This document shows positions 6,663-13,963 of a DNA stretch of 14,174 nt, one piece after another. The translations under genes were made by a program, and so were the position numbers. The notes beneath the pieces are model-generated. The model was given only the letters and a program-made list of their open reading frames with translations, made no database searches and was not told the DNA's origin. Each line of letters opens with the position of its first letter. Within the stretch, counting starts at the first letter, position 1. This DNA comes from an uncultured Opitutia bacterium. GTDB taxonomy: Bacteria; Verrucomicrobiota; Verrucomicrobiia; Opitutales; Opitutaceae. The stretch is from NCBI GenBank assembly GCA_937952235.1, contig CALFZM010000166.1:1-14174 (forward strand). The letters are read 5' to 3'.

Positions 6663-7793
6663 ATGCTCCCTCCGGTCCTGCGCATTGAACCTGAACTCGC
6701 ACGGCGCTTCGTCCTGAGCGCGACGCGGCTCGACGCGCCGCTGCCGGATGTGGGCCGGGCCGTCTCGCACCTGGGTTGCGTGCAGATCGACCCCATCAAC
6801 GTCTGCGGCCGGGTCCACGACCTCATCCTGCGCCATCGCGTGACCGGCTATCGTGAGGGTGACCTGATGCGCCACCTGCACGGCGAGGGCGCGCCGTTGC
6901 CGCCGGAGGGCCGGGTGGCGTTCGAGCATCATTTCGCCGCGGACGGCAGGGCGGCCGGGATTCTCGCCGCTTTTCCCCTCGCGGCCTGGCCGCATCTGGT
7001 CGGAGCGATGCGTGCGCGCGCCCGCCGGGCGGGAGCCTGGTCAGGGCGGCTCACGCGGGTACAGCGCGTGATGGCGGAGCGGATTTTCGCGGAGCTGGCG
7101 GCGCGCGGGCCGCTCGCCTCGGAGGATTTCACCGAGGCGGGCCGGACGCGGAGCGTCTGGGGCGCGGCCACCCTGGTGAAGGCGACGATGCAAAAACTCT
7201 TTTTCCATGGCCGGCTGCTGATCGCGCGGCGAGGGGAGTCAAACCGGCGCTGTTACGACCTGCCGGAACGGGTGCTGCCGGCCGCCGTGCTCGGGGCTCC
7301 GGTCCCGCCCGAGCCGGAGACGGCGCGCTGGTCGGTCGTGCTCAAGCTGCGACAACGGCGCCTGGTCTTGCTGAAGCGGGGAGAGGTGCCGCTCGTGGCG
7401 GACCTCGTGCAGCCAGTCGCGGTGGCGGGCTGCCCCTTGCTCTATTGCCTGCGGGAAGACGTGGGAATCTTCGAGAACCTGCGCGCGTCGCCGCCACCGC
7501 CAGCGGCGCCTCGCCTGCTGGCGCCGCTCGATCCCGCCGTCTATGACCGCCGCGTGACCGCCCGGCTTTGGGGCTTCCCGTACGTGTGGGAGGCTTACAC
7601 GCCCCCCGCACGAAGGGTCCGGGGATACTATGCGCTGCCAATCCTGGCGGGCGCGGAGCTGGTCGGTCACGTCGATCCCAAGGCGGATCGGCCGGCGGGA
7701 CGATTGCGGATCATGTCCCGGCGCGCACCGCGCGGGCTGGCGGTTGCGCCGGCGGTGCGGGAACTCGCGACATTCCTCGGGCTGCGGCCCTGA
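6663..7793 (+). CDS. YcaQ/AlkX-type DNA glycosylase (HTH_42, winged-helix family)
   Basis: A 376-residue member of the HTH_42 (formerly DUF1006) family, which includes E. coli YcaQ/AlkX and Streptomyces AlkZ. These monofunctional glycosylases remove bulky alkylated bases and can unhook DNA interstrand crosslinks. Family marks are CVQIDPINVCGRVHDLILRHRV (39-60) near the N-terminus and the C-terminal blocks LLAPLDPAVYDRRVTARLWGFPYVWEAYTP and YYALPILAGAELVGHVDPKADR. Q41-I-D43 gives the catalytic Gln-hydrophobic-Asp motif of the AlkX/YcaQ-like branch; AlkZ self-resistance enzymes carry Gln-x-Gln. This favours general repair over protection from a self-made genotoxin, and no biosynthetic genes are nearby. 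An upstream ATG at 6639 adds eight poorly supported residues, so 6663 was chosen. It starts 63 bp after the fusion gene and converges on the sigma factor gene with a 22-bp gap. Confidence 0.88.
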   Translation: MLPPVLRIEPELARRFVLSATRLDAPLPDVGRAVSHLGCVQIDPINVCGRVHDLILRHRVTGYREGDLMRHLHGEGAPLPPEGRVAFEHHFAADGRAAGILAAFPLAAWPHLVGAMRARARRAGAWSGRLTRVQRVMAERIFAELAARGPLASEDFTEAGRTRSVWGAATLVKATMQKLFFHGRLLIARRGESNRRCYDLPERVLPAAVLGAPVPPEPETARWSVVLKLRQRRLVLLKRGEVPLVADLVQPVAVAGCPLLYCLREDVGIFENLRASPPPPAAPRLLAPLDPAVYDRRVTARLWGFPYVWEAYTPPARRVRGYYALPILAGAELVGHVDPKADRPAGRLRIMSRRAPRGLAVAPAVRELATFLGLRP

Positions 7794-7815
7794 TACGGAG
7801 ACGACCGACCTGCGC

Positions 7816-8559
7816 TCACGCCGCCGCCACGGCGAGGCGCCCGGCCTGGCGGTGGGGTTCAAACCAGTCGGCCGGCTGGGCGTCGTCGGAGAATTCAGGG
7901 CAGGCGTCGGCGATGAGAGCGCGCAGGCTGGTGCGTGCGCGGGCGATGCGGCTCTTCACGGTGCCGACGTTGATGCCGAGCACCGCGGCGATCTCCTGAT
8001 AGGAGCGATTGAGGAGGTTGCGGAGCGTGAGGATCTCGCGCTGACGTGCATCCAGCTTTTCCATACAGTCGGCGACGAGGGCGGAGAACTCGTCCGTGAC
8101 CACGGCGCGCGCGGGCTCCACCGTATCGGCGGCAATCAGGTCCGCGAACGTCGCGCTCGCGCCCGGCTCCAGCTCGCTTTCGAGGGAGAGCGTGGCATGC
8201 CGGCGGCGGCGGAAGAAGTACCAGTAGCGGTTGCGCGCGAGGTTGACGGCAATCCGGTGCAGCCAGGTGGCGAGCGAGGAATCGCCGCGGAATCGGGCGA
8301 GGCCGCGATGGGCCCGGATGAAGGTGTCCTGGGCGATCTCCTCCGCATCGGCGCGATTGCGCAGGAGCGCATAGGCCACGGAGAAAATGCGGTCGCGATA
8401 TCGATTCATGATCTCGACGAAGGCGGCCTCGTCCCCGGCGTTGAAACGCTGGACAAGGCGCGCATCGTATTCCGCCTCCACCTTGGTCGCCTGGCTGCGG
8501 GCGGACGAGGGAGCGGTGGCGGTCTGGCTGGAGGAGCGAGCGAGGGAGGAGTTCGTCAT
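7816..8559 (-). CDS. ECF (sigma-70 family, RpoE-like) RNA polymerase sigma factor
   Basis: A 247-residue extracytoplasmic-function sigma factor read leftward. Region 2 spans about 32-105: AFVEIMNRYRDRIFSVAYALLRNRADAEEIAQDTFIRAHRGL, then SSLATWLHRIAVNLARNRY, which covers core binding and -10 recognition. A variable linker with basic FFRRRR (115-120) and acidic 126-150 follows. Region 4 is about 163-215 with the -35-binding helix-turn-helix NRSYQEIAAVLGINVGTVKSRIARARTSLR. The N-terminal 28 residues are Ser/Ala-rich and a C-terminal tail of about 30 follows region 4. The frame is open to an ATG at 8625, but those 22 extra residues are Arg-rich, so 8559 was used. No anti-sigma factor is adjacent, which is unusual for a classical RpoE system. 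It is divergent from the TonB-dependent receptor gene, which may or may not be a target. Confidence 0.92.
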   Translation of the reverse strand: MTNSSLARSSSQTATAPSSARSQATKVEAEYDARLVQRFNAGDEAAFVEIMNRYRDRIFSVAYALLRNRADAEEIAQDTFIRAHRGLARFRGDSSLATWLHRIAVNLARNRYWYFFRRRRHATLSLESELEPGASATFADLIAADTVEPARAVVTDEFSALVADCMEKLDARQREILTLRNLLNRSYQEIAAVLGINVGTVKSRIARARTSLRALIADACPEFSDDAQPADWFEPHRQAGRLAVAAA

Positions 8560-8940
8560 GCGAGGGATGGGTTGCTGGCGCCGGAGCGCCTTGGATTGCC
8601 TCCCCTTTACCTCACCGCGTGCCAACCGCCTTCATCGGGAATTTAACAGTCTGGTGATGAAGGAGTAAACGTCGCGACCTTCCCGCGGGGAGGCGGGGCG
8701 GACAAACGGAAAGTTGCAGAATGCCCGATGCCCGGCGGCGCACCATGCACGATGCAGATGGCGGCACCGCGCAGGTGGCCCTCGCTTATGCTTCCTATTC
8801 ATGCCCGTTACGATTGGGTGCCGGGGGGAGAAGGCGGGGCGGGCGGCTCTTGACGCGCAGATGGGCGGGACTCTTCCTGACCTCCTCCGTGCGGGCGCCG
8901 GCACCACCAGCGCCTGGCAGGCCTAGCCACACACCACACC
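8560..8940. other. 381-bp divergent intergenic region between sigma factor and TonB-receptor genes
   Basis: Both flanking genes should be transcribed from here. A 7-bp inverted repeat, cttcatc (8630-8636) and gatgaag (8656-8662), encloses an A/T-richer core with TTTAACAG; it could be an operator or part of the sigma gene promoter. A TTGACG at 8849 has no matching -10 at the usual spacing. The receptor's immediate leader is A/C-rich (cacacaccacacc) without a Shine-Dalgarno sequence. Small open frames in the gap have no recognisable products. Confidence 0.45.
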
Positions 8941-11900
8941 ATGAAACCACACTCCAAGTTCGCGCGAATGCTGGGGGCATTGCTCCTGGCACTCTGTTTC
9001 GCCGTTTCCGTACCCGCGCAGGTGACGACCTCTGGCATCACCGGGACCGTCCGCGGCAGCGACGGACGCGCCGTGCCGGGCGCAGCCGTCAAGGCCGTGC
9101 ACAATCCGACGAACGCCCAGTTCACGGCGACCACGAGTCCCGACGGTCGCTACTACTTTCGCGGCCTGCCGGTGGGAGGCCCTTACAGCGTGACCGTGAC
9201 GGCGGCCAACTTCGGCACCGAGACGGCGACGGATGTGACGACGCAGCTTGGTTCCGACGTGGACGTGAATTTCGCGCTCACGGCCGGCGTGACCACGATG
9301 GAGAAGTTTGTCGTCTCGAGCGAACGCATGGCGCTCGATTCGAACGCGCAGGGTGCGGGCTCCGTGCTGACGGGCGACCGGCTGGAGGCAAAGCCGACGA
9401 CCCAGCGTTCGCTGGCCGACGTGATCAGCGCTTCGCCGCTGGTGACGCTCCGCGCGATGTCGGGCGACCGGGAGGAGGCGCAGATCTCCGCCGTGGGCCA
9501 GAACGCGCGCTTCAACTCCATCATGATCGATGGCGCGCGCATCAACGACCAGTTCGGCCTCAACATGACCGGGCTCGCCTCGTTCTTCAATCCCCTCTCC
9601 CTCGACACGATCGAGCAGATGACCGTCTCCGTCTCGCCGTACGACGTGCGGCAGTCGGGCTTCACCGGCGCCTCCATCAACGCGGTCACGAAGAGCGGCA
9701 CGAATCGTTTCCAGGGCAGTGCCTACTACATCTTCAGCGGCGACGAATGGCTGGGGTACCAGCTGCAGGGTGAGGACGTCGGCACGCGCGCGACGCAGGG
9801 CCGGAAGGTCGTGCCGGTGACGGAGCGCACGACGTGGGGTGCGACGTTCCGCGGCCCGATCATCAAGGACCACCTCTTCTTCTCCCTCTCGTACGAGAAG
9901 TTCGAGCGCATCTCGCCGCCCAACAATCCCGGTTTCACGCCCAACGCGTCCGAGATCGCGGCCATCCAGTCGCGCTTCGCGGCGATCAACGCGGGCGCGG
10001 GCCGCACGATCGACTGGGGCGAGCCGGGCGGCTCCGCCACCAACATCACCGAGGACGAGAAGATTTTCGCCAAGGTCGACTGGAACATCCTCAAGCAGCA
10101 CCGCCTCAGCCTCCGGTACTCGACGACCGAGGGCCAGCTGCCGCAGTACGGCGGCTTCACCGCCACCTCGGGCGCCCGCGGCGTGAACCCCACCCCCAAC
10201 GGCCCGGGCTTCGCCTTCGACTCCTATTTCTACCAGCAGGAGCGCAAGGAGAAGGTGACGGCCGGGCAGCTCGTCAGCCAGTGGACGCCCGATTTCAAGA
10301 CCGAGTTCAAGTACTCGACGACGGAGCAGGAGCAGCTCACGCCGACGAACAGCGCGCTCCCGCTGATCAACATCCTCAACGTGAGCGGTATCAGCCAGTC
10401 GGGTACGCCGACGACGGGCATTCTCTTCCTCGGCACCGAGTTCAGCCGGCACGGCAACATGATCCTGGTCGACACCAAGAGCTACAGCGGCATCGCCGAG
10501 TACTTCTGGCGCAGCTTCGTCTTCACGGGCGGCTTCGACCGGGAGGAAAGCGAGTTCGTGAACCTCTTCCGCTCCGGCTCGTACGGCCAGTTCGACTTCA
10601 ACGGCACCGCGGGCTTCGCGACGGGCACCGTCGCGGCCTTCACGCGCTCGATGTATGATCCGGCCAAGCGGCCCGCGGCCGACCTCTCCGACTTCGCGGT
10701 GACCGGCCTCTTTGGCCAGGCCAAGTGGGACATCTCCCCGCGGCTCTCGCTCGTGGCGGGCGTCCGCCTCGACCGCACCGAGGCCGACCGGAAGCCGCTC
10801 TTCAACGAAAAGCTCTTTGCGCAGACCGGCTTTCGGAACAACGGCACCGTGGACGGCGTGACGACCGTCTCGCCGCGCCTCGGCTTCAACTGGTCGGCCA
10901 CCGAGGACCGCCGCGTGCAGGTTCGCGGCGGCATCGGTCGCTTCCTCGGCCGCTCCCCCTGGGTGTTCTTCTCGAACTCCTACAATCAGCTCGGCGTGGG
11001 CACCTTCACGGTCTCCACCCCGCCCTCGAGTCTGGAGAGCTACCTTCGCAACGAGTTCGACCCGGCGAATCCGATCGGCTCGGGACCCGACACGGGCACC
11101 AACGACCGCGAGGTCGACTGGACTGACGACAAGATCAAGCTGCCCGCGGTGTGGCGCGGCAATGCGGCGGTGGATTTCCGGCTGCCGTTCCTGAACAGCC
11201 TGGCGACGCTCGAGCTCGTCCAGACCTACAACGACGACGCGTTCTTCATCCGGAACGAGAACCTGTTGCAGACGGGCGTCGGCGCCGACGGGCGTCCGCG
11301 GTTTGCGGGCAACGCCGCCGCGGCCAACAACGCCGCGACCGCCCGGTACCCGGACTTCCTGAATCTGTACCACATCAGCAACATCTCGACCGGGAAGTCG
11401 CGCTATGTCTCGATCACCGTCGATCGCCCCATGCGCAACGGGTGGGCCTACAACCTCGCGTTCACGTGGGGCCGTTCGACCGATGCGCAGGTCTTCGGCT
11501 CGACGACCGCCGGCAGCCAGTGGAGTCGCAATCCGGTCTTCTACCAGAATACCGTGGTCGAATCGCGGTCGGACTTCGAGGTGAAGAACCGGTTGCAGGC
11601 GTCGTACACCCGGGAGTTTCGTTTCCTCAAGAACCTGAAGGACGCCCGCACGCGCGTCTCGCTCTACTACGAAGGCCGGACGGGCAGCCCCTTCAGCTGG
11701 GTGTACTCCAACGACCTCAACGGCGACGCGATTTCCAACAATGACCTCGTGGCCGTGCCGTCCAACGTGAACGACCCGCGCTTCAACTTCAGCGGCATGT
11801 CGCAGGACGCCATCGCGCGTTACTTCGATTTCCTCGGCGCCGTGGGCCTCAACCGGTATGCCGGCGGCTACGCCCCGCGGAACTCCCACGACCAGCCCTG

Positions 11901-12204
11901 GGTGAACCGGCTTGACCTTAAGCTCTCGCAGGAGATCCCGCTCTTCAAGCCGGCCAGCCTCGAGGTCTTCCTCGATTTCACCAACTTCGGCTCGTTCCTC
12001 AGCGACAAGCTGTTCAATTACTACGAGCGCACGACCCTGGTGGAAAGCGACACCTTCTGGCGCCGGGCCATCGGCCAGGCGACGTACGACGCCAGTGGCC
12101 GCATCCAGCTCGCCACCGCGAACGCCCTCAACCCGACGGGTTTCGTCTTCGACAACCCGCAGTCGCGCTGGCGCATCCAGGTCGGCGCTCGGCTCAAGTT
12201 CTGA
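8941..12204 (+). CDS. TonB-dependent outer-membrane receptor with N-terminal carboxypeptidase-regulatory-like domain
   Basis: An outer-membrane active-transport receptor of 1087 residues, of the large Oar/SusC-like size class. It has a signal peptide (1-26, with VPAQ at its end) and a carboxypeptidase-regulatory-like beta domain (about 31-115: GITGTVRGSDGRAVPGAAVKAV, then SPDGRYYFRGLPVGGPYSVTV). MEKFVVSS (120-127) sits where TonB-box-like segments lie. The plug (about 140-250) has RSLADVISASPLVTL and INAVTKSGTNRFQGSAYY. The rest is a beta-barrel rich in aromatic, Asn and Thr strands, ending in VGARLKF with the terminal Phe typical of BAM substrates. No STN signalling domain is present, so it does not look like a FecA-type transducer. 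The substrate is unknown, and no SusD-like or glycoside hydrolase partner is nearby. It is transcribed alone, with a strong terminator 24 bp after the stop. Confidence 0.93.
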   Translation: MKPHSKFARMLGALLLALCFAVSVPAQVTTSGITGTVRGSDGRAVPGAAVKAVHNPTNAQFTATTSPDGRYYFRGLPVGGPYSVTVTAANFGTETATDVTTQLGSDVDVNFALTAGVTTMEKFVVSSERMALDSNAQGAGSVLTGDRLEAKPTTQRSLADVISASPLVTLRAMSGDREEAQISAVGQNARFNSIMIDGARINDQFGLNMTGLASFFNPLSLDTIEQMTVSVSPYDVRQSGFTGASINAVTKSGTNRFQGSAYYIFSGDEWLGYQLQGEDVGTRATQGRKVVPVTERTTWGATFRGPIIKDHLFFSLSYEKFERISPPNNPGFTPNASEIAAIQSRFAAINAGAGRTIDWGEPGGSATNITEDEKIFAKVDWNILKQHRLSLRYSTTEGQLPQYGGFTATSGARGVNPTPNGPGFAFDSYFYQQERKEKVTAGQLVSQWTPDFKTEFKYSTTEQEQLTPTNSALPLINILNVSGISQSGTPTTGILFLGTEFSRHGNMILVDTKSYSGIAEYFWRSFVFTGGFDREESEFVNLFRSGSYGQFDFNGTAGFATGTVAAFTRSMYDPAKRPAADLSDFAVTGLFGQAKWDISPRLSLVAGVRLDRTEADRKPLFNEKLFAQTGFRNNGTVDGVTTVSPRLGFNWSATEDRRVQVRGGIGRFLGRSPWVFFSNSYNQLGVGTFTVSTPPSSLESYLRNEFDPANPIGSGPDTGTNDREVDWTDDKIKLPAVWRGNAAVDFRLPFLNSLATLELVQTYNDDAFFIRNENLLQTGVGADGRPRFAGNAAAANNAATARYPDFLNLYHISNISTGKSRYVSITVDRPMRNGWAYNLAFTWGRSTDAQVFGSTTAGSQWSRNPVFYQNTVVESRSDFEVKNRLQASYTREFRFLKNLKDARTRVSLYYEGRTGSPFSWVYSNDLNGDAISNNDLVAVPSNVNDPRFNFSGMSQDAIARYFDFLGAVGLNRYAGGYAPRNSHDQPWVNRLDLKLSQEIPLFKPASLEVFLDFTNFGSFLSDKLFNYYERTTLVESDTFWRRAIGQATYDASGRIQLATANALNPTGFVFDNPQSRWRIQVGARLKF

Positions 12205-12227
12205 GGCCGCCTCCGCGCGTCGCTCCG

Positions 12228-12260
12228 GCCGCCCCCGCTTCCCGGGGGCGGCTTTTTTTT
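12228..12260 (+). terminator. Intrinsic (rho-independent) terminator of the TonB-dependent receptor gene
   Basis: A perfect 10-bp GC stem, gccgcccccg (12228-12237) with cgggggcggc (12243-12252), has a 5-nt loop CTTCC and is followed directly by eight T residues (12253-12260). It begins 24 bp past the TonB-receptor stop codon and should separate that transcript from nrdB. It is the only textbook intrinsic terminator in the window. Confidence 0.95.
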
Positions 12261-12654
12261 CCCTGCTGGAGGCGCCCTTGTGTCCGGGATCGTGATACAC
12301 GGAGTGGCGTATCCAACGTCCGGAGTCACCCGTTCCGCCGGTCTCCCGGGAAGGGGCTTCCCAAGCCCATTTGCAGTGTATTTCAGAGGGGGATTTGCGT
12401 TTTCGGCGGCCTCGAAACCGGCCGGATTCCGGCAAGCAAAACTTTGCGAAAAATTAACGCCTGGGTGGACACAAACGCATTGACGGAAAATTTAGGGGGT
12501 ACCATGGGTTGTGGTCGCCGCGGCTGGTGACCACATCCTGTAGTGGTCAGCAACCCGTGGATAACTGGTAACAACTTTGGTTCGCCACCGGATTTCCCGG
12601 CCCAAGATAGCGGCTCCTCGCACTTCCTCGTCCCTCCCGTTCGCCCCTTCGCTC
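12261..12654 (+). promoter_or_regulatory. nrdB upstream region (promoter and leader) without a gene
   Basis: This stretch of about 390 bp between the terminator and nrdB is the least GC-rich of the long gaps, especially 12420-12500 (AAAATTAACG, GAAAATTTAG), and should hold the nrdB promoter. A TTGACG lies at 12480-12485, but the -10 match is poor at normal spacing. A small hairpin gggaag/cttccc (12348-12362) has no T-tract. Downstream are nested inverted repeats (12502-12560, listed separately), a near-match to a DnaA box (12556-12564), and a pyrimidine-rich tract up to the ATG. I found no NrdR-box pair. Confidence 0.5.
12502..12560 (+). promoter_or_regulatory. Nested, mutually exclusive inverted repeats upstream of nrdB
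   Basis: An outer 10-bp stem pairs ccatgggttg (12502-12511) with caacccgtgg (12551-12560), with one G-U wobble. Inside it, tggtcgcc (12512-12519) can pair with ggtgacca (12526-12533), again with one wobble. Alternatively tgaccac (12528-12534) can pair perfectly with gtggtca (12543-12549) around an 8-nt loop. The two inner hairpins share bases and cannot form together. As DNA, TGACCAC-N8-GTGGTCA is a symmetric operator-like site, with a third GTGGTC at 12511-12516. Either a protein operator or a switching RNA leader would fit. No known riboswitch or RNR-regulator motif was recognised. Confidence 0.5.
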
Positions 12655-13740
12655 ATGTACAAGACGTTTCAGGTCGGTTCCAAGACGTTCGTTCTCGATC
12701 AGGCCAAGGCCGAGGCCGCCTTTGCGGCCAAGAAGGTCATCAACGGCCGCGAGACCATGACCTTCAACCTGCTGCCGCTCAAATACCAGTGGGCCTACGA
12801 TCTCTACCGGAAGATGAAGGCCAACCATTGGGAGCCGGAAGACATCCCGATGGGCAAGGACATCGAGCAATGGCGGGACGAGAAGGTCGTCTCGGAGGTG
12901 GAGCGCTGGATCATCCGGATGGGCATCGGCTATTTTTCCGCCGCGGAAGGGATCGTCGGCGACAACATCCAGCACGTCGTGCGGGAGCTCGTCACGGCGC
13001 CGGAGTTGAAGCTCGTGCTCGGGCGGCACGCGCACGAGGAGAATATCCATGCGGATTCGCTGCTCTACATGATCGCCTCGCTCGGCATCAACCCGCACGA
13101 GTGCGAGGCGATGTTCGAGGATGTGCCGACGATCGTGCGCAAGAACGAGTTTGTCACCCAGGTCTCCAAGCAACTGCGCCGCGACCTCGATCTCACGCAG
13201 CCGGAGAACAAGAGGCTGCTGGCGCGAAACATCTTTGTCTTCGGCCAGTGCATGGAAGGCACGCAGTTCTACGGCCTGTTTGGCATGATCCTTTCGCTTT
13301 ACCGCCAGAACAAGTTCCCGGGCATCGGTCAGATGTTCCGCTACACCCTCAGGGACGAGTCCAATCACATCGAGGTGTTCCGGAATCTGTTCATGGACCT
13401 CGTCGAGGAGAACCGCGAGATCTGGACCGCCGAGTTCAAGGAGGAGCTGCGGGAGCTGATGCGCGAGGCGATCACGCTCGAGAAGGAGTTCATCCGCGAC
13501 TGCCTGCCGGTGAATGCGGTCGGCCTCGCGGCTGACGAGTTCCTGACTTACATCGATTATATCGCCGACCGACGCCTGGAAGGCTGCGGCCTGGCCCCGC
13601 TTGCCGCGGGCGTGAAGAACCCGCTGCCCTGGCTCGCGGAGATGATGGACATCAAGAAGGAGCAGAACTTCTTCGAGGGTCGCGTCACCGAGTACCAGAA
13701 GGCCTCGTCCCTGAACCAGGTTCACGACGACGAGCTCTGA
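12655..13740 (+). CDS. nrdB: Ribonucleoside-diphosphate reductase small subunit, class Ic-like (Leu in place of the radical Tyr)
   Basis: The 361-residue metal-cofactor (R2) subunit of class I ribonucleotide reductase, which with NrdA converts ribonucleotides to deoxyribonucleotides. Carboxylate and His ligands are all present: E98 (YFSAAEG), E129 and H132 (EENIH), E201 (MEGTQFYG), E235 and H238 (RDESNH). Position 136, four residues after H132, is Tyr in class Ia but Leu here. The first ligand is Glu rather than the Asp of E. coli. W59 and Y230 match Chlamydia trachomatis W51 and Y222, used in electron relay to its Mn/Fe cofactor, and the C-terminus NFFEGRVTEYQ, with radical-transfer Tyr347, matches the chlamydial one. 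This points to a Tyr-radical-independent class Ic (Mn/Fe) enzyme; class Id (Mn/Mn) cannot be excluded. ATG 12655 was chosen over an in-frame ATG at 12577 with a Ser/Pro/Arg-rich extension. The leader is pyrimidine-rich without a Shine-Dalgarno. Confidence 0.95.
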   Translation: MYKTFQVGSKTFVLDQAKAEAAFAAKKVINGRETMTFNLLPLKYQWAYDLYRKMKANHWEPEDIPMGKDIEQWRDEKVVSEVERWIIRMGIGYFSAAEGIVGDNIQHVVRELVTAPELKLVLGRHAHEENIHADSLLYMIASLGINPHECEAMFEDVPTIVRKNEFVTQVSKQLRRDLDLTQPENKRLLARNIFVFGQCMEGTQFYGLFGMILSLYRQNKFPGIGQMFRYTLRDESNHIEVFRNLFMDLVEENREIWTAEFKEELRELMREAITLEKEFIRDCLPVNAVGLAADEFLTYIDYIADRRLEGCGLAPLAAGVKNPLPWLAEMMDIKKEQNFFEGRVTEYQKASSLNQVHDDEL

Positions 13741-13963
13741 CCGGGCTCTTCGAGCCGCCCTGGTTTCCTGGTCCAACCCCATCCGTCCCGCGCTTCGCCG
13801 TCGGCGGCAACGGACCTGGAACCCGCGGCGTCGGCCTTCAGGCACCGCCTGTCACCCCTCGCTTTCTCCCTGCCTCTCCTTCCTTCGCTCCCCGCCGCCT
13901 CCAGGCGGGAAAGCCTCGTTTTCTCCTCTCCGATTCTCCGTCCCTTCGTCCCTCCGCACTTTC
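13741..13963 (+). other. Pyrimidine-rich spacer between nrdB and the downstream gene
   Basis: This 223-bp gap holds no gene. From about 13850 to the next ATG the + strand is strongly C/T-biased, interrupted by a small hairpin ccgcc/ggcgg (13895-13908, loop TCCA). A weak 5-bp hairpin ggctc/gagcc (13744-13756) just after nrdB lacks a T-tract, so read-through into the next gene is plausible. Confidence 0.55.

Noticed and set aside
8849..8880. Sigma-70 promoter for the TonB receptor from TTGACG at 8849
   Set aside because: No acceptable -10 hexamer lies 16-18 bases downstream; the sequence there is GC-rich.
7816..12204. A FecI-FecR-FecA type cell-surface signalling system
   Set aside because: There is no FecR-like anti-sigma gene, and the receptor carries a carboxypeptidase-regulatory-like domain rather than an STN domain.
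8923..12435. A 1170-residue open frame antisense to the TonB receptor gene, and similar long antisense frames at 11-1852 and 2825-4819
   Set aside because: They mirror genuine genes in GC-rich DNA where stop codons are rare. Their translations are Arg/Ala/Val/Glu-rich, without domains, and they cross intergenic gaps and the terminator.
13744..13756. Terminator after nrdB
   Set aside because: The stem is only five base pairs with no T-tract, so it does not support transcript termination.
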